A stretch of 64,000 nt of DNA from Methanococcoides vulcani (lineage in GTDB: Archaea > Halobacteriota > Methanosarcinia > Methanosarcinales > Methanosarcinaceae): the NCBI RefSeq assembly GCF_900111645.1, contig NZ_FOHQ01000006.1:1-64000 (forward strand), written 5' to 3'. Made by a program: the position numbers and the translations under genes. Below are positions 8,852 through 19,503 of this stretch, piece after piece. The notes under the pieces were generated by a model. That model saw only the letters and a list, made by a program, of their open reading frames with translations, had not been told where the DNA came from and made no database searches. Positions within the stretch are counted from its first letter, which is position 1. Every line of letters begins with the position of its first letter.

Positions 8852-10150
8852 TCAGGAAGAAGAATTATTCTTCTGCCTGCTCTCTTCAAGTGCACTCTTG
8901 ACGATCTTCATTGCACAAAGCTCACCGCACATGGAACATGCATCGCTTCCGGTGTACCTGTTCTCCCTGATAGTGCGAGCCCTTTCGGTATCAATAGCGA
9001 TCTCGTACTGGGTATCCCAGTCAAGCTCTGCACGGGCTGTTGCCATCCTGTTGTCCAGTGCGCGTGCACGCTCTTTCTGACCATCGCGTGTCAGGTCGGC
9101 AGCATGGGCTGCTATTTTAGTGACAGTGGCACCCTCACGGATATCCTCGACTGTTGGAAGTGCAAGGTGCTCTGCAGGTGTGGTCATGCAGAGGAAGTCC
9201 GCGCCACACATGCCGGCAAGTGTACCTCCGATCGCACCTGTGATGTGATCAAAACCAGGTGCAATGTCAGTAACAAGTGGCCCCAGCAGGTAAAGTGGTG
9301 CCTGATGGCATAATTCCTTCATTGCTCTTACGCTGAGCTCAACTTCGTTCAACGGGACATGTCCGGGACCTTCAACAAAGGTCTGTACGTTAGACTGTCT
9401 TGCTTTGCTCACAAGTTCACCGAGTGTGATAAATTCCATGAACTTCGGTCCGTCAGATGCATCATGTATGCATCCCGGTCTCATGCCATCCCCAAGGCTT
9501 AAGGTAAGGTCATATTCCTTTGCTATCTCAACAAGATAGTCATACTCTGCATAAAAAGGATTTTCCTGTTCGTTGTGTGTCATCCACGCAAAGGTAAATG
9601 AACCGCCACGGCTGACCATATTTGTGATCCTGTCGCTGTTCTTGAGTCTCTCGATTGCATTGTAGTTGACACCTGCATGGACGGTGACAAAGTCCACTCC
9701 GTCCTCAGCATGCTTACGCACGGCATTGAACATGTCATCGGATGTCATATCAACAACGGTCTTGTGGGAAGCTGCAGCTTGGTATATTGGTACGGTACCT
9801 ATTGGTACATCCACCGCATCCATGATCCTCTGACGTATCAGGTCAAGGTCTCCGCCTGTGGAAAGGTCCATGATCGTGTCAGCGCCATAGGCAACGGCGA
9901 CCTTAGCTTTCTCAACTTCATCTTCAATGTCTACAAAGTCCCTTGAGGTCCCGATATTAGCGTTGATCTTTACGCTCATATATTTCCCGATACCGAATGC
10001 CCGGGATTTTCCCTTGATGTTATTTGGGATCGTTACAAGCCCTTTTGCAACGCAGGATCTAACTGTATCTGCATCGATACCTTCTACCTCTGCCACACGT
10101 TCTATCTCTGGAGTGATAAGGCCCTTATTTGCATCTTCCATTAACGTCAT
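8852..10150 (-). CDS. thiC: Phosphomethylpyrimidine synthase ThiC
   Basis: 432 residues. This is the radical-SAM enzyme that rearranges aminoimidazole ribotide to the hydroxymethylpyrimidine phosphate of thiamine. Visible family marks are the [21 protein letters not shown] start of the core, [44 protein letters not shown] and the C-terminal cysteine motif CSMCGELC (about 405-412) that binds the [4Fe-4S] cluster. The ATG at 10150 follows CGGAG by six bases. It is a single-gene unit. No TPP riboswitch is visible upstream (no CUGAGA-type core), so control must be by other means. Confidence 0.97.
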   Translation of the reverse strand: MTLMEDANKGLITPEIERVAEVEGIDADTVRSCVAKGLVTIPNNIKGKSRAFGIGKYMSVKINANIGTSRDFVDIEDEVEKAKVAVAYGADTIMDLSTGGDLDLIRQRIMDAVDVPIGTVPIYQAAASHKTVVDMTSDDMFNAVRKHAEDGVDFVTVHAGVNYNAIERLKNSDRITNMVSRGGSFTFAWMTHNEQENPFYAEYDYLVEIAKEYDLTLSLGDGMRPGCIHDASDGPKFMEFITLGELVSKARQSNVQTFVEGPGHVPLNEVELSVRAMKELCHQAPLYLLGPLVTDIAPGFDHITGAIGGTLAGMCGADFLCMTTPAEHLALPTVEDIREGATVTKIAAHAADLTRDGQKERARALDNRMATARAELDWDTQYEIAIDTERARTIRENRYTGSDACSMCGELCAMKIVKSALEESRQKNNSSS

Positions 10151-10352
10151 TGTAACTCCGAAAAAATGATTTTTAGCATGATTATAGCCGGTTCTTAGGA
10201 TTCAATACAGCAATGATACATATATATCTTTCATACTCTCAGGAATATCAGTCTCTTATTATGTTTTGGGAAAGTTGATATATTATTGAAGTTTATATTT
10301 ATTTGGCAAAGTGCAACAAGCACTGCTTACAGATCAACAAGGGGATAATTGT

Positions 10353-10799
10353 GTGACTGCTAATGAATATAAGAAGATCCTGATAGCTACTGACGGATCA
10401 GAGAATGCGGATAGGGCGATCTTATCCGGGATCGATATTGCAAAAAAACTTGATGCAAAGGTATATGCGATTTGTGTAGTGCCTACACATCCATCTTCTT
10501 CAATGCCTATAGGCTCCAGGATGATGCAGTGGGAAGTACCATTCAAGGTCATGATGGAGGAGGCTAAAAAGGCTGTTGAACAAGTTGCAGATGCCTGCTC
10601 ATCAAGTGGTGTTGAAGTTGAAACTGTGGTCCTTGAGGGTCATCCGGCAGAAGAGATCGTCAAGTATGCAGAAGATGGTAAAATGGATCTTATTGTAATG
10701 GGAAGTCTTGGAAAGACAGGACTTACAAGATTACTTCTTGGAAGTGTTGCAGAGGAAGTTCTGCGTCATTCCAAAGTAGACGTCATGGTTTCAAGGTGA
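10353..10799 (+). CDS. Universal stress protein (UspA family)
   Basis: 148 residues from a GTG at 10353 that follows AAGGGGAT by five bases. The open frame extends 14 codons upstream without a ribosome site. It is one Usp domain: YKKILIATDGSENADRAI at the start, and at the end the nucleotide-binding pattern GSLGKTGLTRLLLGS (G-x2-G-x9-G-S), so ATP binding is likely. It probably forms dimers in the cytoplasm. It is divergent from thiC with ~200 bases between them and forms a single-gene unit. The stress to which it answers cannot be read from sequence. Confidence 0.92.
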   Translation: MTANEYKKILIATDGSENADRAILSGIDIAKKLDAKVYAICVVPTHPSSSMPIGSRMMQWEVPFKVMMEEAKKAVEQVADACSSSGVEVETVVLEGHPAEEIVKYAEDGKMDLIVMGSLGKTGLTRLLLGSVAEEVLRHSKVDVMVSR

Positions 10800-11018
10800 G
10801 CTTCTTGGCTCACCATCTTTTGATCTCTTAAATCTCCTGAATTTCTCAAATCCAGCTTTTTTATTTCCTTGATGGCTTAACTATTAAAGAATAAATTGCA
10901 GAATAGTTGATCTCTACCGGATTACCAGTAGCTATTGTTCTTAAAAAATAAGCAGTGAGGATAGTATGAGGGGTTAAGGAAATATTTGATTCCATATCCC
11001 CTGAAAGTTTATTTATTT

Positions 11019-11225
11019 TTAATCTTCAACTTCCATTGCGTTGATTATGTCATTAACGCTAAGTTCTCCTTTGGTTGCCCTTTTTATCATAGGATAGATA
11101 TATGAGCAATCGTCAATTGCACTCCAGCGCTTTTCCCCTACTTTCTGGATAATTTCTTCCAGTATCTTTTCACAATCGTTACAATATTTGTTTTCAGTTT
11201 CGACTCCGCAAACAGTACATTGCAT
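11019..11225 (-). CDS. Small zinc-binding-type protein, unknown function
   Basis: 68 residues. The ATG at 11225 is chosen because CGGAGGG lies six bases upstream; the longer frame to 11258 lacks this. The N-terminus has two CxxC pairs (CTVCG at 3-7, CNDC at 15-18), which look like a small zinc knuckle. The rest is helical, ending in acidic residues. I do not recognise the family. It stands alone between the stress-protein gene and topA, convergent with the former. Confidence 0.7.
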   Translation of the reverse strand: MQCTVCGVETENKYCNDCEKILEEIIQKVGEKRWSAIDDCSYIYPMIKRATKGELSVNDIINAMEVED

Positions 11226-11454
11226 AGTTACCCTCCGATAATATATTGGTTTGAACAATTATGAAGTTTTTGATGAGGTTGAATTGTTTTTCTCCATCTC
11301 TTAGCTCGTTGGAAAAATGATCTTTTTTGCTCTTTATGAATCTGATCGATATGGTAAGTAAATACGATAATTAATGTACTGTTAGTACCATTTTATGTCA
11401 CTCCTTTTTTAGGAACAGTACCGCGATTTGAAAACGTTATTTACCTGAATTTCC

Positions 11455-13803
11455 ATGACCACAGTCGTATTCACAGAGAAGAACAAAGCTGCAGCCCAGA
11501 TATCGAACATATTAGCCGGCGGCTCGGCCAGACGAACAATTGTAGCCGGGGTTCCTGTTTATGAGTTCCAGAGGAACGGTGTCCTATGGAGAGTAATGGG
11601 ACTTGCAGGACATATCATGGGCTATGATTACCCGGAGGAGTTCAATAACTGGAGGGATGTTGATCCTGCTATGCTTCTGGACACCGAACCGGTAAAACAG
11701 ATCACAAAAGCCCCGTTTGGCAATGCGATACTGAAGCTTTCACAGGATGCTGACCTTCTCGTACTTGCCTGCGATTTTGACAGGGAAGGGGAAAATATCG
11801 GTTTTGAGGCGAAATCCATCGCTGAAAAGGTATCCAGATCAACAGTCAAGCGTGCCAGATTCTCTTCTCTTTCAAAAAGTGAGATAGAGAAGGCCTTTAC
11901 CAATCTTGTGGAGCCGGATGAGAACATGGCAATGTCCGCGGAGGCAAGACAGATACTTGACCTGAAGATGGGTGCAGCATTTACTCGCTTTGTAACCCTT
12001 TCCGTGAGGGAGCGTGCAAGGACCAAAGGCGTGTTGTCTGTCGGCCCCTGTCAGACGCCGACGTGTGGTTTCGTCTATGAGCGTGAGCTTGCCATACGCA
12101 ATTTCAATTCAAAGGACTTCTGGAAGATAGAAGGGCTTTTTATCGGGAAAGGAACCGATTTTGCAGGGGCCCACCGCGGAGGTCATATCTATGAAAAGGA
12201 AAAAGCGGATGCTATATTCAGCAAGATCAAAGGCTGTAAGACCGCGGTGGTATCAAAGAAGACCGTAAAGGAGATGAAAACCAATGCTCCGTTCCCTCTT
12301 AACACCACTGAGTTCCTGAAACGTTCATCCAAATACCTTGGGGTAAGTCCTGAAAAGGCTTTGGAGATCGCAGAACAGCTTTACCTTTCCGGTTTTACAA
12401 GTTATCCCAGGACAGAGACCAACAAGTATGCCGATGATATGGATTTCAAGAAGATCCTCAAAGGATTTACCAGAGGCGATTACCAGGACTTTGCCTTGCT
12501 TCTTCTCTCTCAGAACACAATAACTCCCCGTAACGGGAAGAAAGATGGTCATGACCACCCTCCTATCCATCCGATCAAGGCTGGTTCCCGTGCAGAAGTG
12601 GAAAAAGCTGTCAAGATGCCTCATGTATGGGATATCTATGACCTTATCGTAAGGCACTTTATTGCAAACCTGCTACCTGAAGCTGTCTTTGAGAAGACAC
12701 GCTTTGAGCTCACAATAGAGGGTGAGCTATTCGATTCCACAGGTTCTATTCAGAAGAGTGCCGGCTGGCTTGCAGTGTATCCTTTTGAGAAACCAAAGGA
12801 TAAGCTCTTGCCTGATCTCGAAGAGCGTGATGTTGTAGATGTGAAGAAGATCAACAACGTAAAGTCGCAGACAATGCCTCCAAAAAAGCTTACGGAAGCA
12901 GAGTTGCTGACCCTTATGGATAAACATGGTATAGGTACCAAGGCAACCGCACCTTCTCATATCGAAACGAACAAGAAACGTGGCTATTTTGAAATAAAGG
13001 GCAAGACCATTGCAATAATGGATACAGGTTTCACCTTGATGGATGCACTGAACAGCTCTGTGCCCATACTTGTCAAACCGGATATCCGTGCCCGGATCGA
13101 ATCTCTTATTCAGGATGTGGAGGATGGAACTAAGAAGTTCCCACAGGCCCTTGAGGAAGGCACTGCCCTTATCAAGGAGATGTATTCCCATCTGCTGAAG
13201 AACCGTGATCTTATGGTCTCCCAGATAGCAGGTACAATTACTGATGAAGCAGTTGCAGCGGACAAGAAGAGCCATATTGGCACATGTTCCGAATGCAATC
13301 GTATGCTTCGCATAGTTAGTACGGATAAGGGTCGTTTTGTGGGATGTACAGGCTATCCGCAGTGTAAGAACACATTCCCGCTTCCTAAAGCTGGTGCACT
13401 GGCGGTGCAGCGCTCCCGTAAGTGTAAAAAAGGTGGTGCTGCGGTAATAAAGGTGGGGAACAAATACTACTGGTCTGTTGGTATTGGTCCATGCTTCTCA
13501 TGTGACCTGGAAAAAGAATGCTTCCCTCCTGAAGTGGTAGGTCCGTGTCCGTCCTGCGATGGTCAGATGTTCCTGATCACTACCAAGGATTCCCGTTTTC
13601 TGGGATGTACTAAACGCTGTGGACATACGCAATCTGTCCCGAAGACAGGAAGACTGACCGTTACAGATAAGGTATGTAATGGCTGTGGCTGGCATTTCAT
13701 ACGTGTGAAAGAGCAGGGGAAAGATGCCAAAGAATACTGTGCTAACCGCAAGTGTGAAGCAGCAGCTGCAGCTCGCAGGAATGCGATGAAAAAGGCGAAA
13801 TAA
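11455..13803 (+). CDS. topA: DNA topoisomerase I (type IA)
   Basis: 782 residues. The Toprim domain (about 2-150) carries the acidic triad region ACDFDREGENIGFE. The catalytic core has the active tyrosine Tyr317 in FTSYPRTETNKY and the later HPPIHPI and GIGTKATAPSHIE motifs. The C-terminus (about 605-775) has four zinc-ribbon-like cysteine sets, starting CSECN, CKKGG, CPSCD and CNGCG. It relaxes negatively supercoiled DNA by a 5'-phosphotyrosine intermediate. The zinc set fits archaeal TopA. The start ATG has no strong Shine-Dalgarno. It is an isolated unit. Confidence 0.95.
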   Translation: MTTVVFTEKNKAAAQISNILAGGSARRTIVAGVPVYEFQRNGVLWRVMGLAGHIMGYDYPEEFNNWRDVDPAMLLDTEPVKQITKAPFGNAILKLSQDADLLVLACDFDREGENIGFEAKSIAEKVSRSTVKRARFSSLSKSEIEKAFTNLVEPDENMAMSAEARQILDLKMGAAFTRFVTLSVRERARTKGVLSVGPCQTPTCGFVYERELAIRNFNSKDFWKIEGLFIGKGTDFAGAHRGGHIYEKEKADAIFSKIKGCKTAVVSKKTVKEMKTNAPFPLNTTEFLKRSSKYLGVSPEKALEIAEQLYLSGFTSYPRTETNKYADDMDFKKILKGFTRGDYQDFALLLLSQNTITPRNGKKDGHDHPPIHPIKAGSRAEVEKAVKMPHVWDIYDLIVRHFIANLLPEAVFEKTRFELTIEGELFDSTGSIQKSAGWLAVYPFEKPKDKLLPDLEERDVVDVKKINNVKSQTMPPKKLTEAELLTLMDKHGIGTKATAPSHIETNKKRGYFEIKGKTIAIMDTGFTLMDALNSSVPILVKPDIRARIESLIQDVEDGTKKFPQALEEGTALIKEMYSHLLKNRDLMVSQIAGTITDEAVAADKKSHIGTCSECNRMLRIVSTDKGRFVGCTGYPQCKNTFPLPKAGALAVQRSRKCKKGGAAVIKVGNKYYWSVGIGPCFSCDLEKECFPPEVVGPCPSCDGQMFLITTKDSRFLGCTKRCGHTQSVPKTGRLTVTDKVCNGCGWHFIRVKEQGKDAKEYCANRKCEAAAAARRNAMKKAK

Positions 13804-13837
13804 AATATGTGGAAATAAAATAAGTGTATGGAAGGCT

Positions 13838-14371
13838 TTAATTTTCACCTGCCCACTTTGCACCATACTTTTCTTGGAATGTGATCTCTTCGAGATATTT
13901 CCTTGTCGATGACCGCTCCTTTTCTACCGGGTGGCCAATAGCAAGGACTGCCATAAGCTCGAAACTTTCCGGTACTTCCAGAATAACATCTACCTGCTCG
14001 CTCTTCTTTAGGATCTCTCCAAGCCAGACCGCACCAAGTTCCAGATCAGTACAGGCAAGAAGCATGTTCTGTATGGAAGCTCCGATGGCAAGTACGTCCT
14101 TATCGTGATGGTACATGGTGTCCTGATCGAGATATACTGCTATCAATACCTTTGCCTGAAGCACTACCTTTGAGTAATGTGTACATTCCGCTATCTTCCG
14201 GATGGCGTCTTCGTTCTGTATGACAATGAATTTCCAGGGCTGGTTGTTAAGTCCTGAAGGTGCCCATCTTCCACATTCCAGAATGGTGTTGATATCATCT
14301 TTGCTCACAGGAGCTTCCGTATATTCCCTAATGCTTCTGCGTGCAAGTATGGTCTCTATAGTAGTTGACAT
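13838..14371 (-). CDS. Nitroreductase-family flavoprotein
   Basis: 177 residues, the size of a single nitroreductase fold. The N-terminal RRSIREYTEAPVSKDDI and RWAPSGLNNQPWKFIVIQ are the FMN-binding marks, and GAVWLGEI and the terminal KYLEEI also fit. The enzyme should be an FMN-containing NAD(P)H or F420H2 oxidoreductase, with unknown physiological substrate. It is convergent with topA (34 bases apart). Downstream of ilvC on the same strand with a 60-base gap, it might be read with the branched-chain amino acid genes but has no obvious link to them. Confidence 0.88.
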   Translation of the reverse strand: MSTTIETILARRSIREYTEAPVSKDDINTILECGRWAPSGLNNQPWKFIVIQNEDAIRKIAECTHYSKVVLQAKVLIAVYLDQDTMYHHDKDVLAIGASIQNMLLACTDLELGAVWLGEILKKSEQVDVILEVPESFELMAVLAIGHPVEKERSSTRKYLEEITFQEKYGAKWAGEN

Positions 14372-14431
14372 GTTTATAACAAAAAAAGAATGGTTTTCAG
14401 GACGATTGTCCTGAAAAATGTATAATTTAAT

Positions 14432-15439
14432 TTACTCTTCGTTGAGCTCGCTGTTGAGCCATGGCATCATTGCCCTGAGCTTCTTACCAACGACCTCTAC
14501 AGGGTGCTCGTTCTCCAGGCGCTCCATGGAGGTAAGTACCGCATGGTTTGTCTGTCCTTCAAGGACGAACTCGCGTGCAAACTCTCCGTTCTGGATCCTC
14601 TCGAGTGCAATGTACATTGCTTCACGGGACTCTTCGTTGATGACCTGTGGCCCTACTGTAAGACCGCCATATTCTGCGGTGTTGGAGACTGAATACCACA
14701 TCTTCTCAAGACCGCCCTCGTGGATGAGGTCAACGATGAGCTTGAGCTCGTGGAGTGTTTCGAAGTATGCCATCTCTGGCTGGTAACCTGCTTCCACAAG
14801 TACTTCAAATGATGTCTTGATGAGGCTTGCAACACCACCACAGAGGTCGACCTGCTCACCGAACAGATCGGTTTCGGTCTCCTCGCGGAAGGTTGTCTCG
14901 ATGACACCGGCTCTTGTACAGCCGACACCCTTTGCGTGTGCGAGTGCCATTTCATGTGCATTGCCAGTTGCATCCTGGTAGATAGCAATAAGTCCTGGTA
15001 CACCAGCGCCTTCATTGTATGTCCTTCTTACAAGGTGTCCCGGGCTTTTTGGTGCGACCATGTAGACATCCAGATATTTTGATGGTACGATCTGGTTGTA
15101 GTGGATGTTGAACCCGTGGGAAAATACAAGCGCATTGCCTGCTTCAAGTCCTGGCTCGATCTCAGAGTAGTATACCTGTGACTGGATCTCGTCAGGGAGG
15201 AGGATCTGGATTACATCTGCAGCTTTTGCAGCGTCTGCAACGGTCATGACCTTAAGACCATCGTTCTCTGCCTGTTCCCAGCGGCGGCTGCCTTCCCTGA
15301 GACCGATGACAACATCAAGGCCTGAGTCGTGAAGGTTCTGAGCCTGTGCGTGTCCCTGGCTTCCGTAACCCATTACAGCTACTTTCTTGCCTTTTAGTGC
15401 GCCAAGATCGGCGTCTTTGTCATAGAACATTTCTACCAT
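14432..15439 (-). CDS. ilvC: Ketol-acid reductoisomerase
   Basis: 335 residues, class I length. It converts acetolactate or acetohydroxybutyrate to the dihydroxy acid using NADPH and Mg2+, in valine, leucine and isoleucine synthesis. The NADPH site is [15 protein letters not shown]. The knotted C-terminal domain has metal-ligand regions [12 protein letters not shown] and [13 protein letters not shown]. The ATG at 15439 has GGAG nine bases upstream. It follows ilvN by 38 bases in the ilvB-ilvN-ilvC order. Confidence 0.97.
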   Translation of the reverse strand: MVEMFYDKDADLGALKGKKVAVMGYGSQGHAQAQNLHDSGLDVVIGLREGSRRWEQAENDGLKVMTVADAAKAADVIQILLPDEIQSQVYYSEIEPGLEAGNALVFSHGFNIHYNQIVPSKYLDVYMVAPKSPGHLVRRTYNEGAGVPGLIAIYQDATGNAHEMALAHAKGVGCTRAGVIETTFREETETDLFGEQVDLCGGVASLIKTSFEVLVEAGYQPEMAYFETLHELKLIVDLIHEGGLEKMWYSVSNTAEYGGLTVGPQVINEESREAMYIALERIQNGEFAREFVLEGQTNHAVLTSMERLENEHPVEVVGKKLRAMMPWLNSELNEE

Positions 15440-15477
15440 ATTTATTTCTCCGTATTTAATAGATCAAAATAATTCGA

Positions 15478-15963
15478 TTATGAACTTTTAGAACCCCTTG
15501 TAAGTGCTACCTTACCGGTTCTTGCCATTTCCTTGATCCCGAAAGGTTTCAGCAATGACTGGATCGCCTTGATCTTGTTGGAATCTCCTGTGACCTCAAC
15601 GGTAACTGATTTTGAAGCAACGTCAATGATCCTTGCCCTGAAGATGTCCACGATCTGGATGATCTCAGCACGGTTGTTGGCATCGGCATTCACCTTTATG
15701 AGTGCCAGTTCCCTTTCAACGGATTCATCAGAGCCAAGATCTGTCACACGAATGACGTCGATAAGCTTGTTAAGCTGCTTTGTGACCTGCTCAAGCACGT
15801 GGTCATCACCACGGACGACAATTGTCATTCTTGAGATCGTGGGGTCTTCAGTGATTCCCACTGCAAGGCTGTCAATATTGAAACCACGTCGTGAAAAGAG
15901 TCCTGCAACCCTTGCCAGTACTCCATATTTATTATCTACCAGAACAGCAAGTGTATGTTTCAT
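15478..15963 (-). CDS. ilvN: Acetolactate synthase small (regulatory) subunit
   Basis: 161 residues: an N-terminal ACT domain ([21 protein letters not shown], then [12 protein letters not shown]) and the ALS_ss C-terminal domain ending [17 protein letters not shown]. It binds valine and tunes the large subunit. Its ATG overlaps the ilvB stop (ATGA, four bases), which implies translational coupling and one-to-one production. Confidence 0.96.
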   Translation of the reverse strand: MKHTLAVLVDNKYGVLARVAGLFSRRGFNIDSLAVGITEDPTISRMTIVVRGDDHVLEQVTKQLNKLIDVIRVTDLGSDESVERELALIKVNADANNRAEIIQIVDIFRARIIDVASKSVTVEVTGDSNKIKAIQSLLKPFGIKEMARTGKVALTRGSKSS

Positions 15964-17651
15964 TGTGTCCTCTCCAGATCAAGTATTTCGTTGATTGCTG
16001 CACCTGCTGGTACCATTGGTGATACATTCTCCTCTCGTTCGACTATGAAGTCGATGATCACAGGTCGGTTTGCTTCAATTGCCTTTTCAATTGCAGGTCT
16101 GACCTCTGAAGGCTTATTCACACGAATTCCAAGTGCGCCGTAGGCTTCTGCCAGTTTGACAAAGTCCACGCTGTTCTCTATGGTCGTGTGTGAATACCGG
16201 TGCTCAAAGAACAGCGCCTGCCACTGCCTTACCATTCCAAGATATCCGTTATTGAACAGTGCGATGATGATCGGAATATCGTTCTGTACGATAGTTGCCA
16301 TCTCCTGAGAGTTCATCTGGAACGATCCGTCACCGGAAACATCGAATACGACCTTGTCAGGTCTTCCGAGCTTTGCACCGATGGCAGCCGGGAATCCGTA
16401 TCCCATGGTCCCCAGTCCACCTGAGGTTATGAATGTACGTGGCTCTTTGTATTTGAAGTACTGGGCAGCCCACATCTGGTGCTGTCCGACCTCTGTTACG
16501 ATGATAGCATCAGGGCATGCTTCATTGATCTGCTCGATAATGTACTGTGGTTTGATGGCATCATCCCTGTTGACATAGAAAAGAGGGAAGTCTCGTTTCC
16601 ATATGGCGATCTTGGCAAGCCATTCTTTTGTATCACACTCGGTGACATATGTCAGAAGTGACTTGAGGATGTCTTTTGCATCTCCAACGATAGGTATGTC
16701 TACAGTGATATTCTTTGAGATCTCTGCCGGATCGATATCTATGTGGATGATCTTCGCATTTGGTGCAAATGACTGGAGTTTTCCAGTGACCCTGTCATCA
16801 AAACGTGCTCCGACAGCGATCAAAAGGTCTGATTCCTGTACCGCATAATTGGCGTATTTGGTACCATGCATTCCCAGCATCCCCAGGTAAAGATCATTAT
16901 CATTTGGAAATCCGCCTATGCCGGTCAATGTACTTGTGACAGGTGCCTTGATCTTCTCGGCAAAAGCTACCAGTTCCTTGCTTGCATCTGCTCCGATAAC
17001 TCCGCCACCTGCATAGATGACAGGGCTTTTTGATTTTGCTATAGCTGCTGCAGCTCTTTTGATCTGCTGGGCGTTGCCTTTGTATGTTGGCTTGTAGCCG
17101 CGAAGCTCTACTTTATCAGGATATACGAAATCGATCTCAGTGGTTGTAATATCCTTTGGCATATCAATAAGTACAGGGCCCGGCCTGCCTGTGGAAGCGA
17201 TATGGAATGCTTCTTTGATGATCCTTGGCAGATCATTTGCATCCTGTACAAGATAATTGTGTTTTGTGATAGGCATCGTAATGCCTGTGATGTTAGCTTC
17301 CTGGAAGGCATCGTTGCCTATCATTGAGCTTGGTACCTGTCCGGTGAAAGCTACCATTGGAATTGAATCCATGTATGCGTTTGCTATGCCTGTGACAAGG
17401 TTTGTTGCTCCCGGGCCTGATGTTGCCAGGCAGACACCTACTTTACCTGTAGCTCTTGCATATCCTTCGGCTGCATGGACTGCTGCCTGCTCGTGCCTGA
17501 CGAGTAGATGGTGCAGGTGTGCATCATAGAGTTCATCATAGATAGGGAGCAGCACGCCACCTGGATATCCAAATATGACTTCGACATTTTCCCTGTACAG
17601 GCACTCGACGAATGCTCTTGCGCCTGTCATTCTTTCTGGTTTTCCGGTCAT
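15960..17651 (-). CDS. ilvB: Acetolactate synthase large (catalytic) subunit
   Basis: 563 residues. It is a thiamine-diphosphate and FAD enzyme that condenses pyruvate with pyruvate or 2-oxobutyrate, the first common step of branched-chain amino acid synthesis. Visible marks are the glutamate region [23 protein letters not shown], the central FAD-binding domain with [12 protein letters not shown], and the TPP site [12 protein letters not shown] followed by FNNGYLG. It is 100 bases downstream of the citramalate/isopropylmalate synthase gene. With thiC nearby this supplies both cofactor and pathway, but that is proximity only. Confidence 0.97.
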   Translation of the reverse strand: MTGKPERMTGARAFVECLYRENVEVIFGYPGGVLLPIYDELYDAHLHHLLVRHEQAAVHAAEGYARATGKVGVCLATSGPGATNLVTGIANAYMDSIPMVAFTGQVPSSMIGNDAFQEANITGITMPITKHNYLVQDANDLPRIIKEAFHIASTGRPGPVLIDMPKDITTTEIDFVYPDKVELRGYKPTYKGNAQQIKRAAAAIAKSKSPVIYAGGGVIGADASKELVAFAEKIKAPVTSTLTGIGGFPNDNDLYLGMLGMHGTKYANYAVQESDLLIAVGARFDDRVTGKLQSFAPNAKIIHIDIDPAEISKNITVDIPIVGDAKDILKSLLTYVTECDTKEWLAKIAIWKRDFPLFYVNRDDAIKPQYIIEQINEACPDAIIVTEVGQHQMWAAQYFKYKEPRTFITSGGLGTMGYGFPAAIGAKLGRPDKVVFDVSGDGSFQMNSQEMATIVQNDIPIIIALFNNGYLGMVRQWQALFFEHRYSHTTIENSVDFVKLAEAYGALGIRVNKPSEVRPAIEKAIEANRPVIIDFIVEREENVSPMVPAGAAINEILDLERTQ

Positions 17652-17754
17652 GCTATCTTTTCCTTTTAGTTGATCGGTAAGATATTATCAATATATGTTC
17701 AAATGTTTGTTTTTCAGTTTGTTATTATAGCTGTTCAGTCCTGTATGTGAATGT

Positions 17755-19212
17755 TCAGTCCTGTATAAGCTGGTTGATTCCGTTAATGACGGCTTCCACA
17801 GAAGCCATGATTATGTCGGTACGTGCACCTCTTGAAGTGACCATTTTTCCATCCTTGGAAAGTTTAACCAGTACTTCTACAAGTGCATCAGTTCCTCCGG
17901 TGATCGAATCCACATGATATTCTTCAAGATGGATGTCTGCAACACCTGAGATAGCCTTACGTATTCCTTCAAAGGCTGCATCCACAGGTCCGTCTCCGAT
18001 ACCGGCTTCAACTACCTCTTTTCCGTCAACTATCAGTCGCACGGAGGCTGTTGGTATTGCCTTATTGCCTGAAACAACAGTGAATTCCTCGAGCTTGACC
18101 TTTGCTTCACGATAGATATCAAGCACAGTCTCAGCGATCGTCTGGAGGTCTGCATCTGTGACACGCTTTCCATGGTCACCCAATTGCTTGACACGGCCCA
18201 CGATCTCGTTCAATTGTGAGTCATCAACATCAAGTCCCAGCTCTTTTAATGCAAGTGTTACGGAACTCTTTCCTGCATGCTTTCCAAGCACGATCTGTCT
18301 TTCACGTCCAATGCTCTCAGGAGTTATTGGTTCATATGTGGAAGTATCTGCCAGCAATCCATGTACATGGATGCCTGCTTCATGGGTGAATGCATTTCCA
18401 CCAACAAGGGATTTGTTAGGTGCTACAGCGAGTCCGGTCAGGCGGCTGACAAGTCTTGAAATCTTGTAAAGCTCATTGGTCTTTATCCCGGTGTCGTATT
18501 TATAGAGCCACTCAAGGACCATTACGACCTCTTCAAGCGCTGTATTTCCTGCCCTTTCACCGATACCATTGATCGTCATATGTGCTTCTCTTGCACCGCT
18601 ATTCAATGCTGCGATGGTGTTCGAGACAGCGAGGCCGAAGTCATTATGACAGTGAATGGCTACCGGTACATCGATGGCTGATGAAAGTTCTTTGAATATC
18701 TCGGTCGTTCTTTCTGGCACAAGCAATCCTACAGTGTCACAGAAGCATACCCTGTCAGCACCTACTTCCACGCCTGCTTTGTACAGGTCCTTTAAGAATT
18801 CCAGATCTGCCCTGGATGCATCCTCTCCGCTAAGCTCTACTATAAGACCGTGGTCCTTTGCATACTCCGTGGCGCTTAATGCCATTTCCTTTAATGCTTC
18901 CCTGTCCTTCTTGAGCTTTACATTAATGTGAAGGTCTGATACAGGTGCTACGAGGTGAATTGAATCCACATCGCATTCTAAGGCATAGTCCACATCCTGC
19001 TGCATGATACGGCAGTAGCTGCATATCTCTGCGTCCAACCCTTCAGCTGCCACAGCACGAATGGCTTCGCGCTCGCCTTCGGAAGTGATGGCTGAGCCTG
19101 CTTCGATGATGTCCACTCCCAGATCGTCAAGCTTGCGTGCGATCCATACTTTCTCTTCTGTTTTCAGTGCGACACCAGGTGTCTGTTCACCGTCTCGTAA
19201 AGTTGTGTCCAA
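17755..19212 (-). CDS. cimA: (R)-citramalate synthase or 2-isopropylmalate synthase
   Basis: At least 485 residues. It is a Claisen-type synthase with a TIM barrel beginning [13 protein letters not shown], catalytic [12 protein letters not shown] and [14 protein letters not shown] motifs, and a C-terminal LeuA-type allosteric domain ([18 protein letters not shown]). The motif [16 protein letters not shown] is closer in my memory to archaeal CimA (acetyl-CoA plus pyruvate, isoleucine route) than to LeuA. The two cannot be told apart safely by eye, and AksA is a third option. The start is odd: TTG at 19212 gives MDTTLRD, but the frame continues upstream as ...[11 protein letters not shown] with no ATG or GTG before an in-frame stop. 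It heads the ilv gene group. Confidence 0.85.
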   Translation of the reverse strand: MDTTLRDGEQTPGVALKTEEKVWIARKLDDLGVDIIEAGSAITSEGEREAIRAVAAEGLDAEICSYCRIMQQDVDYALECDVDSIHLVAPVSDLHINVKLKKDREALKEMALSATEYAKDHGLIVELSGEDASRADLEFLKDLYKAGVEVGADRVCFCDTVGLLVPERTTEIFKELSSAIDVPVAIHCHNDFGLAVSNTIAALNSGAREAHMTINGIGERAGNTALEEVVMVLEWLYKYDTGIKTNELYKISRLVSRLTGLAVAPNKSLVGGNAFTHEAGIHVHGLLADTSTYEPITPESIGRERQIVLGKHAGKSSVTLALKELGLDVDDSQLNEIVGRVKQLGDHGKRVTDADLQTIAETVLDIYREAKVKLEEFTVVSGNKAIPTASVRLIVDGKEVVEAGIGDGPVDAAFEGIRKAISGVADIHLEEYHVDSITGGTDALVEVLVKLSKDGKMVTSRGARTDIIMASVEAVINGINQLIQD

Positions 19213-19503
19213 AAACCGGATATTTTCGAATAATGTAATCCCTCAGTTCTATTTTTTTATTTCAGCGAATTCTGTCTTTCTTTTCTATCGTGATCTTCAG
19301 ATTTATCACTAATAATCAAGATGTTATTTATAGATACATGTCGCTGACTATAACAGCCAAAATAATACTCCTATTGGTTTTAGTACTTTTGGTGTGGAGC
19401 TTGCCTGATCGGATATGTTGATCAAATCCATTTATGCTCTTGTATCTATCACTTTCAAACCTGATAGATTTGATCAAAATAAAAAAGAGATGCCAGAAAG
19501 GCA

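Noticed and set aside
10151-10352. TPP riboswitch upstream of thiC
   Set aside because: The conserved core words (CUGAGA and ACCUGA-type) are absent on the minus strand. The region is A+T-rich promoter sequence.
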